Assembly (NCBI GenBank): GCA_029213145.1
Contig: JARGNK010000010.1
Coordinates: 45,886 to 90,569, forward strand
Reading direction: 5' to 3'
Length of the DNA: 44,684 nucleotides
From: Rubripirellula sp.
GTDB lineage: Bacteria > Planctomycetota > Planctomycetia > Pirellulales > Pirellulaceae
The notes under the pieces are model-generated. The model was not told the DNA's origin and searched no databases. It saw only the letters and a list, made by a program, of their open reading frames with translations. Below are positions 17,104 to 24,150 of the stretch, one piece after another (positions within the stretch are counted from its first letter, which is position 1; each line of letters starts with the position of its first letter). Made by a program: the position numbers and the translations under genes.

Positions 17104-18238
17104 CCGCACCCATGTCGTGGTTCGACTTCGAACGTTATCTGAAATTGGCGATCTGGCGTTGATCATGATCCGCCGGTATCCAGGATCGCTGCTGATCGGC
17201 TTTACGGCTGGGGCGGTGGTGTGGGCAATCCTAAATGCCGCGTTGCTCGGCTGGATTCCGCTCCGTGAAGCCGCTTACGGGCTGAACGACGAAGAAGCGA
17301 TTGGTGAAATCACAAGGTACATGTTTTGGATGGCGGTTCTGGTACTGCTGCAAGCCCCAGCTGCCGGAGTTCTAACCACACTCTATTTGGGACAAGCGGT
17401 CTTTGAGCAACGCCCCACTTGGAAAAGCGTTTTCAAAGAAGCGAAACGGCAATTCCCCCGCTGGTTCTGGGTTTTGGGAGTCAAACGCTTAGCCATCCCA
17501 ACGATGATCTTGCTAATCGTTCGGTGGGGACAGCCACTGTCCGGTTTCTGGGACGCCTTCATACCAATCTGTCTGTTGCTGTTCGTCGCAATCGCCCGCA
17601 GCAGCCGACCTTTCGTTCCGGAAATCATTTTGTTGGAACAATGTCCGCTGCGTTCCAAATCGGACCTCGAGATTACGCTCGCGCGGCGATCCAAGTCGCT
17701 TCACGGACCGATGGCCAGCGATCTGGGAGGACGATTCTTGGCGGTCTCCTTTGTACTGCTGGTTCTGCTTGTTAGCGTGCTGTATTCGCTGGTTTTTGTC
17801 CGGGGAATCACACTCGGAAATTGGCGGATCATGGATTTATTTACCCTGCTAGTGTTTGTCCCGTTCGCCTTGTGGAGCGTCGCGGCCGTGAGTGTGCTGG
17901 TACGATTGCTTAATTATCTGGATACCCGCATTCGGTTGGAGGGCTGGGAAGTCGAACTTGCTGTCCGCGCCGAAGCATTGCGTGAATTTGGACAACCGAC
18001 AGGGCTGGCAATTGGGCCCTCACAGGCTAACGCCGATGTCAATCCAGCCGAATCTTCCAAGTCGTTGAAGACGTCCAACTCAAGTAAGGCTTCCACTACA
18101 AGTAACCCGGCTGCAAGCAAGCCAGCCACAACTAATCCAGCCACTACTAACCCAGCCACAAGCGAGGCATCTGGTTCGCCAGCCTCCCCTGTGACGAAAG
18201 CGGCCCACCCCACGCGAGCCGCCGAGACGCCCAAATGA
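17093..18238 (+). CDS. Polytopic membrane protein of unknown function in the MoxR operon
   Basis: The 381-residue protein has about six hydrophobic segments (near residues 30-50, 77-97, 130-165, 215-236 and 243-272). A soluble C-terminal tail of about 90 residues follows, low in complexity and rich in Ser, Thr, Ala, Pro and Asn. The tail contains three 15-bp repeats encoding PATTN-type units (18122-18166). I do not recognise a named domain. It overlaps the SpoIIM-like gene by eleven bases and the DUF4129 gene by four (ATGA, 18235-18238), so it is part of the same translationally coupled set. A role as a membrane partner of the MoxR system is inferred from position only. Confidence 0.8.
   Translation: MQLDRTHVVVRLRTLSEIGDLALIMIRRYPGSLLIGFTAGAVVWAILNAALLGWIPLREAAYGLNDEEAIGEITRYMFWMAVLVLLQAPAAGVLTTLYLGQAVFEQRPTWKSVFKEAKRQFPRWFWVLGVKRLAIPTMILLIVRWGQPLSGFWDAFIPICLLLFVAIARSSRPFVPEIILLEQCPLRSKSDLEITLARRSKSLHGPMASDLGGRFLAVSFVLLVLLVSVLYSLVFVRGITLGNWRIMDLFTLLVFVPFALWSVAAVSVLVRLLNYLDTRIRLEGWEVELAVRAEALREFGQPTGLAIGPSQANADVNPAESSKSLKTSNSSKASTTSNPAASKPATTNPATTNPATSEASGSPASPVTKAAHPTRAAETPK
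18122..18166. repeat. 15-bp in-frame repeat in the unknown membrane protein
   Basis: Three diverged copies of CCAGCCACAACTAAT (18122-18136, 18137-18151, 18152-18166) encode PATTN, PATTN and PATSE in the low-complexity C-terminal tail. The frame is preserved because the unit is fifteen bases. Confidence 0.75.
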
Positions 18239-19098
18239 GACACGTTACACTCATCGGTCTATCGATTATTTTGGTAGTGGCTGCAGTTTCCAGCAGTCGC
18301 GCGGTAGCCGCCAATCAGGCGGTCGAGTCCGCTTCGCCAACAGCAAATTCACCAACCGCGGATCAAGGTCAGCAGGTACTTAGTGATTCAGCATGGTACG
18401 ACGCGGACGCGGGCAAAATCATTCCTGTTTATGTCGCTCCCTCCAACGAGGACTCAGTCAACCGCAACAGTCGCTGGCTGCCGCGAGCCCAGCGTGTTGC
18501 CCAACGGCCCAACCAGATCCAAGGGGGCCCGGGTGCAACGGGACAGACAACGGGACTGTTCGGGACCGACTTGTCGTTGGCGAACTTACTTGGTTGGCTG
18601 CTGCTGATTGTGATTGCAGCAACGATTTTTGGGCTGATCTTCTTCGCTGTTTCGAAAACCGAATCCGACCTGACAATCGCAAAGAAAGGAAAGTCTGCTG
18701 CCCTGCTGCAAGCTTCTGACGAGCAACTCCTCGAACGAATGAAACACTTGCCGGCGGAATTGCGGCGAACCGATGTTAATCTTCGATCCGAAGCGGAGCG
18801 ATTGATGGGTGAAGGACAATTCGATCAAGCGATCATCTTGCTGTTCGGCCATCAACTTCTGTTGCTCGACCGGGTCGGGATGCTGCGACTCAATCGCGGC
18901 AAAACCAATCGACGCTATGTTCGGGAAACACGTCGCGCCGACACGCAATCGGGAAAGATCCTCAAGATGACCGTACACGCCTTTGAACGCTCGTACTTTG
19001 GTCGTCATTCCATCACCGCTTCTCAGTTTGAACAGATTTGGAAAGCGAACGAAAGCCTTGAAAAATCGATCGAGCTCCGTCGCGAGGTGGCCGCATGA
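18235..19098 (+). CDS. DUF4129 domain protein
   Basis: The 287-residue exported single-pass membrane protein has a signal-like N-terminus (residues 1-25, MRHVTLIGLSIILVVAAV), an extracytoplasmic stretch to about residue 112 and a transmembrane helix (115-139, LLGWLLLIVIAATIFGLIFF). A cytoplasmic C-terminal DUF4129-like region follows: LNRGKTNRRYVRETRR and FERSYFGRHSITASQFEQIW. DUF4129 proteins regularly sit beside MoxR/DUF58 genes, sometimes fused to transglutaminase domains, which is not the case here. Start overlaps the previous gene (ATGA), and the end overlaps the DUF4350 gene (ATGA, 19095-19098). The biochemical function is unknown. The topology suggests a link between an exported domain and the cytoplasmic ATPase. 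Confidence 0.85.
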   Translation: MRHVTLIGLSIILVVAAVSSSRAVAANQAVESASPTANSPTADQGQQVLSDSAWYDADAGKIIPVYVAPSNEDSVNRNSRWLPRAQRVAQRPNQIQGGPGATGQTTGLFGTDLSLANLLGWLLLIVIAATIFGLIFFAVSKTESDLTIAKKGKSAALLQASDEQLLERMKHLPAELRRTDVNLRSEAERLMGEGQFDQAIILLFGHQLLLLDRVGMLRLNRGKTNRRYVRETRRADTQSGKILKMTVHAFERSYFGRHSITASQFEQIWKANESLEKSIELRREVAA

Positions 19099-20501
19099 AC
19101 CGGATCGCTTCATTCACCCTCGGCATTCTCCTGCTAACCCTTGCTGTAACCTGCGGCTGCGGTTCGTTGACCACGGACTACGGTCAGTCGCGGGGGCAGA
19201 TCGGAAGGGCCAGCTTGAATGGTTTTGGGGCGTTTCGCGAGTCTTATTCGCGAGCTGGGTTTCGTGATCGCGACATCAGTCGATTGACTGACCGCGTGAT
19301 GGATACCGATGTCATCGTCTGGACGCCCCAGATGCTGCTCCCGGTCGGGACCGACGCGACCAATTGGTTCAATCGCTGGCTGAGTCGTGGAGGCCGAATC
19401 TTGGTCTACGTAATTCCCGACAGCGGCAGTGAAGTGGAATATTGGAACGACGCCTCAAAACTGGCAGCCCCTCCCCAGCGTTTGGAATATCGTCGGCGGG
19501 CAGCGAGAAGCACCAATGAGCGGATGCTGTGGAGAATGAATCGGCCGAGCACGACGAACAACGGCTGGTTTCAAATCGATTCCTTGATTCAGCGTCAACC
19601 AGTCAAACAAGTCACGGGACCATGGCAAGAGGAATTTGCCCAACTCTCCGCAGAAGAATACACGTCGGTCGGGCTCGAATTTGACGTACGGACATTCGAT
19701 CCCGAAGCGAATAACGCCGCTAGTTTTCCGAATGCGGTTAAAGCACCTGGGCCGACCGGCCCAGGTAAAACCCAATGGCTACCGACCATCGAAACAACGA
19801 ACACCGTTACGCCAACCCAATTCAAAACGCAACTCTCGGAGGCCAACGGTAAACCACTGGTTGTTCAGATTCAGTCGAAACGGTGGGGTGATTCCCAAAT
19901 CTTGGTTGTCGCGGGTGGCTCGCTGTTGACGAACTATGCATTTACCAACCCATTCAATCGAGTGCTTGCAGATCAAATCATCCAAGCCTCTCAACCAGAC
20001 AATGTCACTAGGCCCCTGGCAGGTTTTCTGACCAGCGGTCGATTCGAAGTTCCAGTCAGCGTTCAAAAACCGGGTGTTCCGCAAGCTTCAGGCATGGAAC
20101 TGTTGACCGTTTGGCCGCTGAGCCTCGTGACCATGCATGGCCTGATGCTGGGCGTCGTTATCTGCTTGATGCTACTGCCCATCTTTGGGCGACCAAGCCG
20201 AATTCGACGCACCAATGAAAACGAATTTGGGCACCACCTCGATGCGGTGGCAGCCCTGATGAACAAAGCGGGCGGAGAACGCTATGCTCGTATGCGAATC
20301 AGTGAGTACTTTAAACGAATGCACGGAGAAGCGAGCGGACCTTGGGTCTTACCGGAGGATTCGAAGACGACGCCCGAAGTGCCTGCCAGCAGTAACTCAA
20401 AAACCTTGACCCCGAGAAGCCTCTCCGCTTCCACGCAGGACGAAACTCCCGACCGCCCCCCCTCCAATCCATCTACTCCACCCGATGAGGCTGAGCGTTG
20501 A
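19095..20501 (+). CDS. DUF4350 domain protein
   Basis: The 468-residue protein begins with a hydrophobic export signal ending in LAVTCGCGS, which could be a poor lipobox or a plain signal. A large extracytoplasmic DUF4350-like domain follows (about residues 30-330; DVIVWTPQMLLP, WLSRGGRILVYVIPDSG, GGSLLTNYAFTNPFNRVLAD). Then come one membrane helix (346-365, MHGLMLGVVICLMLLPIFG) and a cytoplasmic tail of about 100 residues rich in Ser, Thr and Pro. The DUF4350 fold resembles a glutamine-amidotransferase-like unit, but no catalytic triad can be assigned. Its stop overlaps the MoxR start as TTGA (20498-20501). Confidence 0.85.
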   Translation: MNRIASFTLGILLLTLAVTCGCGSLTTDYGQSRGQIGRASLNGFGAFRESYSRAGFRDRDISRLTDRVMDTDVIVWTPQMLLPVGTDATNWFNRWLSRGGRILVYVIPDSGSEVEYWNDASKLAAPPQRLEYRRRAARSTNERMLWRMNRPSTTNNGWFQIDSLIQRQPVKQVTGPWQEEFAQLSAEEYTSVGLEFDVRTFDPEANNAASFPNAVKAPGPTGPGKTQWLPTIETTNTVTPTQFKTQLSEANGKPLVVQIQSKRWGDSQILVVAGGSLLTNYAFTNPFNRVLADQIIQASQPDNVTRPLAGFLTSGRFEVPVSVQKPGVPQASGMELLTVWPLSLVTMHGLMLGVVICLMLLPIFGRPSRIRRTNENEFGHHLDAVAALMNKAGGERYARMRISEYFKRMHGEASGPWVLPEDSKTTPEVPASSNSKTLTPRSLSASTQDETPDRPPSNPSTPPDEAER

Positions 20502-21679
20502 GCAGCGTGCCCCCCGAAAACCAGAACACTCCCAAGCAACGGCCATCCGAAGGACAACCGAGCCAAGCTGAAAAGCCTCCTATGTTTAGTCAAACGGGTG
20601 CTGGCCAAAGTGCGCCTGGTCAAAGTGCGCCTGGTCAAAGTGCGTCTGGTCAAAGTGCGTCTGGTCAAAGTGCGTCTGGCCAAGTGGGGGCGGCCCCGAC
20701 CAGCGTCCGCGCCACCTCGCCGAAATTCATACCAGTCCAAAGACTTTACGAGCGAATCTCCGACGAAATCTCCAAGCTGTTTGTCGGCCAAGATGAACTC
20801 GTTCTTGGCTCGCTCACTGCATTGTTCGCCGGTGGCCATGTCTTGATTGAATCGGTCCCCGGCCTCGGTAAAACTCTTTTTGTACGAACCCTCGGCAGAG
20901 TGCTGGGTTGCGAATGTGGGCGGATCCAATTCACAGCTGACTTAATGCCCTCGGATATCACGGGGGCACCGGTTTACGACATGCAGCGGAGTGAATTTCG
21001 CTTCCGGCCCGGCCCAGTGTTTACGCAGTTCCTGTTAGCCGATGAAATCAACCGATCGCCAGCGAAGACCCATGCGGCATTGCTGGAAATCATGCAAGAG
21101 TACCGAGTCACGATTGACGGAACGAGTCATCGCATTCCCAAACCATTCTTAGTGCTGGCAACGCAAAACCCACTTGAAAGCGAGGGCACCTACAACTTGC
21201 CCGAAGCTCAACTCGACCGCTTCATGTTCAAGCTCCGAGTCGATTATCCCTCGGCCGAGCAGGAAGCAGAGATTCTGAAGATGCACAGCCGACAAGTTGA
21301 TTTGAATCAACGCCTCAAGGACGAGGTGTCAACGGTGACAAACCCCGAAGAATTGATTGAAATCATGAAGCTATGCGGAACCGTGCGAGTAGAAGATTCG
21401 CTGGTCGATTACATCAATAAGATCGTACGGAATTCTCGTAGCTGGCCAGCATTTCACATCGGCGCTTCGCCTCGAGCCGGGTTGGCATTGATGCAATCCG
21501 CACGAACCCTCGCCGCCTTTAGTGGACGGGACTACGCAATTCCCGATGACGTGGTAGACATCGCACTTCCCGCACTGCGACATCGCGTCCAATTGACCGC
21601 CGAGGCCGAGATCGAGGGGCGAACAAGCGACGAAGAACTGACCGCACTAATCCAGGGTATCGAGGTGCCACGCGACTGA
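20498..21679 (+). CDS. MoxR family AAA+ ATPase with repetitive N-terminus
   Basis: Chaperone-like ATPase of the MoxR group. The AAA core shows Walker [10 protein letters not shown] (residues 118-126), Walker [10 protein letters not shown] (178-186), a sensor region [31 protein letters not shown] loop starting near 220, and the lid with [18 protein letters not shown]. The core starts at about residue 75. Before it is a Gln/Pro/Ser-rich extension with five in-frame copies of GQSA(P/S). The likely start is the TTG at 20498, which overlaps the DUF4350 stop as TTGA; an ATG at 20582 is the alternative and would keep the repeats. MoxR proteins normally work with a VWA or DUF58 partner, but none follows here; the operon ends and a convergent gene begins. 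Confidence 0.93.
   Translation: MSSVPPENQNTPKQRPSEGQPSQAEKPPMFSQTGAGQSAPGQSAPGQSASGQSASGQSASGQVGAAPTSVRATSPKFIPVQRLYERISDEISKLFVGQDELVLGSLTALFAGGHVLIESVPGLGKTLFVRTLGRVLGCECGRIQFTADLMPSDITGAPVYDMQRSEFRFRPGPVFTQFLLADEINRSPAKTHAALLEIMQEYRVTIDGTSHRIPKPFLVLATQNPLESEGTYNLPEAQLDRFMFKLRVDYPSAEQEAEILKMHSRQVDLNQRLKDEVSTVTNPEELIEIMKLCGTVRVEDSLVDYINKIVRNSRSWPAFHIGASPRAGLALMQSARTLAAFSGRDYAIPDDVVDIALPALRHRVQLTAEAEIEGRTSDEELTALIQGIEVPRD
20603..20677. repeat. 15-bp in-frame tandem repeat in the MoxR N-terminus
   Basis: Five copies of a 15-base unit (GGTCAAAGTGCGCCT and single-base variants) encode [25 protein letters not shown]. The array lies in the extension before the AAA core and is likely to vary in copy number between strains without shifting the frame. 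Confidence 0.92.
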
Positions 21680-21715
21680 GTGCGTGGCAGAGGAACGCGA
21701 GTCACGTTTCACCCG

Positions 21716-21837
21716 ACCTGCTTTCGACGATGATATCGTCGGACTACGTGAAGCAGGTCCACGACTGCTTGTGCCCGGCAGGTTGGCGAGCCAACCTCGA
21801 ATCGCAACCAAACGATGATGCGATCGAATGACATCGT
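21716..21837. other. Three consecutive inverted repeats after moxR
   Basis: Between the convergent genes moxR and 21968 there are nested stems. ACCTGCTT (21716-21723) pairs with AAGCAGGT (21751-21758) around an inner perfect hairpin CGACGAT/ATCGTCG (21725-21741). GGTTGGC/GCCAACC (21781-21796) has a two-base loop. ACGATG/CATCGT spans 21812-21837. No open frame of interest occupies 21680-21967. The cluster may be part of a bidirectional termination region or a structured RNA. Confidence 0.45.
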
Positions 21838-21880
21838 AAACGATCACGCAACCTTTCAACACGAAACACCCAATGCAAAA

Positions 21881-21917
21881 CGGCTCACCACCCCGATCGA
21901 TTCGGTGAGGTGAGCCG
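21881..21917. terminator. Bidirectional terminator-like hairpin between moxR and 21968
   Basis: The nine-base arms CGGCTCACC (21881-21889) and GGTGAGCCG (21909-21917) enclose an inner CCGA/TCGG pairing. Read on the minus strand, the stem is followed by TTTTG (from the AAAA at 21877-21880), which fits a rho-independent terminator for the gene at 21968-23851. On the plus strand the tail is CTGTTT, weaker, but it could also stop the MoxR operon. Confidence 0.6.
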
Positions 21918-21967
21918 CTGTTTAAAGCATTCTTTACTTGAGAAATCAGTTCGGCAACGGCGTTCGC

Positions 21968-23851
21968 CTACTCGGCTCCAGAAGCTGAAGCGGCAGCCCA
22001 TTTACGGGCAACGCTGACGCTTTCTTTTTGTGATCCGTGCAGCAGCGTCAGCCCTTCGGCCGCCCCCACAATATCAAACGCAGCTTCGACCTCTTGATCC
22101 GAGATAAGCTGCTTTGCTTGGTATAAACGAATCTCGGCGAGCGTCCTTAAACTTCGCGCGGTGTCGCTTGCCATGAGTGTCGCAATGCGACCTCGAACCG
22201 CTTCAGCGGTCAAGGCGGTCGGAATGTCAACGACCTTTAGTTGTCGATCGATGATTCCAAGCAAACCACTGAGCTGGTCTTCCACATACGCCCGTTCGTC
22301 CATTCGACCTGCAGCGGCAAATTTGCTCGCCTCTACCGAGTCCATCACACGCGACATTCCAACCGACTTCCCGGTGCGAACGTTGAGCAAACGACACCTC
22401 GATGAATTCTGCGTTTGAGTTCGCATTTTTTTAATTGAGACGTCAAAGTGGAACACAAAATCGAGGTTTGCGGCTCGAGCGGCTGCCAAGATTTCTTTCG
22501 AGTCTGCGACCCCCAGCGAGACGATGCCCGGTTTCCACATCGGCGGAGGCTCGGCGACGGTGCTGAGAAGCTCCTCCAATTCGCTGCTGGTCACGCTACT
22601 GATCGGTGAGCTCGGAATTCCTTGGTTACCGCCACGATTGCCATCGACTGGAACGGGTGGAGCACCGACATTGGTCAACACGTTCCCGAAATCACCACGG
22701 CGAAATCGCTCCTGGAATTTTTGGGAAGCAACTTCGGCCACGAGGCCGAGCGTTTTATCAAACGTCTCAGCAGCAGCCGGACTCAGCATCGTTCGGGTCC
22801 GCACCGGCGAACGACCTCCGATGCCCGGCCCTCGTCCACCCGGGCCGCGGCCAACACCTGGACCTCCGGGACCGCCTGGACCACGGCCTCCGCCCATTCC
22901 CATGTCATCGCCGTATCCCATCTCCTCTTCCATGCCGCCATAGTCCGCGTCGCCCATCTCCTCTTCCATGCCGCCGTAGTCCGCGTCGCCCATCTCCTCT
23001 TCCATGCCGCCACGTCCTCCGCCGAAGCCGCCGCGCCCTCCGCCAAAGCCGCCGCGTCCTCCGCCAAAGCCGCCGCGTCCTCCGCCAGCATCGCCAAACC
23101 CGCCTCCACCGGCTGGTGTCGCACCTTCGCGAATTGGATTCGGATCGTCTGTTACTTCACCGCGAACATTCATCGAGACCCCGAAGCGATATCCCCAAAC
23201 GGGTCTTCGTAAAACCGGGCTCCATTTGACGGTTTGCAGCATCACGATTGCGTCGTTGTATTCGGTCGCCATGTGCCCGAACATTAATTCGAGCGCCAAG
23301 GCGTGATTCCCGGCTTGGAAAGCTTGCTCTGCTTCGCGGCGGAGGACAGGTCCACTTTGCACCGGCGCGGTCCGAGCCCGAAAAATTGGGGCCAGATCGA
23401 TCCCACCAAGCGCAGATGTGAAGTTGGTCAGATAGGTCCGCATGGTATCGCTGGGGCCGGCTCCCCGCTGACCACCGCTGCGGCCATAACCGCCACCCAT
23501 GCCCGATTCACCCCGGCCATAGCCACCCCCGTAGCCATCGCCCATTTCATCACCATATTCGCCTTCCATGTCGTCGCCGTACTCGCCCTCCATCTCGTCG
23601 CCGTACTCGCCCTCCATCTGTTCGCCGTAGCCCGACTCGTCCCCATACCCTGATCCGGACCCGCGGCCATACCCAGAACCTTGCGAACCGCCCTTCGCAC
23701 CACCCCCGAGTGTTTCCTCAAGTCGCTGCCCCGGGCCGTTGGGTCCCTGCGCTGCTGCGGACAGGGTAAATAACGCCACCCAGGTGGCGGCCAAGGCAAG
23801 CCTCGAGCACCGGCCAAAAACAGAAAAATTCGTGTCGGAAAAAGAATTCAT
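21968..23851 (-). CDS. Secreted Gly/Tyr/Glu-rich repeat protein, function unknown
   Basis: The protein (627 residues from the preferred start) has a Sec-type signal with LALAATWVALFTLSAAAQG. The ATG at 23851 places it within the first 36 residues, while the open frame extends to 23920. Two low-complexity blocks follow. The first has 8-residue acidic units of the type YGDEMEGE (about residues 80-110). The second combines FGGGRGG heptads and three MEEEMGDADYGG dodecapeptides (about 270-330), then Gly/Pro/Arg-rich sequence. Between and after them are folded-looking regions. The last 240 residues contain helices such as SKEILAAARAANLDFVFHFDVS and a C-terminal segment resembling a helical repeat. 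I do not recognise a family. It is divergent from the adhesin-like gene at 24151, across 299 bases. Confidence 0.8.
   Translation of the reverse strand: MNSFSDTNFSVFGRCSRLALAATWVALFTLSAAAQGPNGPGQRLEETLGGGAKGGSQGSGYGRGSGSGYGDESGYGEQMEGEYGDEMEGEYGDDMEGEYGDEMGDGYGGGYGRGESGMGGGYGRSGGQRGAGPSDTMRTYLTNFTSALGGIDLAPIFRARTAPVQSGPVLRREAEQAFQAGNHALALELMFGHMATEYNDAIVMLQTVKWSPVLRRPVWGYRFGVSMNVRGEVTDDPNPIREGATPAGGGGFGDAGGGRGGFGGGRGGFGGGRGGFGGGRGGMEEEMGDADYGGMEEEMGDADYGGMEEEMGYGDDMGMGGGRGPGGPGGPGVGRGPGGRGPGIGGRSPVRTRTMLSPAAAETFDKTLGLVAEVASQKFQERFRRGDFGNVLTNVGAPPVPVDGNRGGNQGIPSSPISSVTSSELEELLSTVAEPPPMWKPGIVSLGVADSKEILAAARAANLDFVFHFDVSIKKMRTQTQNSSRCRLLNVRTGKSVGMSRVMDSVEASKFAAAGRMDERAYVEDQLSGLLGIIDRQLKVVDIPTALTAEAVRGRIATLMASDTARSLRTLAEIRLYQAKQLISDQEVEAAFDIVGAAEGLTLLHGSQKESVSVARKWAAASASGAE
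22919..23096. repeat. 36-bp and 21-bp coding repeats, adjacent
   Basis: A 36-bp unit (CATCTCCTCTTCCATGCCGC...) spans 22919-22954, 22955-22990 and part of a third copy to 23012, encoding MEEEMGDADYGG on the minus strand. It runs directly into a 21-bp unit (23013-23033, 23034-23054, 23055-23075, a diverged copy to 23096) encoding FGGGRGG. Both units are multiples of three. Confidence 0.9.
23557..23628. repeat. 24-bp coding repeat for acidic octapeptides
   Basis: Three 24-base units (23557-23580, 23581-23604, 23605-23628) differ by a few bases and encode acidic YGD(E/D)MEGE-type octapeptides on the minus strand, near the N-terminus of the secreted repeat protein. Confidence 0.85.
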
Positions 23852-24150
23852 TCTTCGCGTTCTTTCTAAGGGTGAAGAAGCCATTTCTTGGCAAATGCAT
23901 ATTTCTGCAGTTTTTGCCACAGGTCAAGCACAGCAAAAGAAGGATCGGCGACTCGGAGTCAACCATCCCCTCCGGGTATGATAAACGCTAAGGGTCGCGG
24001 CGTGGATGACTTTTCTTGCGAATCAAAGGTAGGGAAATATCAGAAATCTGGTGATTTTCCACTTCTTGGGGGGGAACTTTCGCGGCACGATGGTTTCTAA
24101 CGTCTGACGCTGTATTCTGTTTTCGTTTCTTTGCACCAATTTGGTTACTC

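Noticed and set aside
22606..23229. Plus-strand frames opposite the secreted repeat protein
   Set aside because: They are Arg/Ser/His-rich shadows of Gly/Glu-rich coding repeats.
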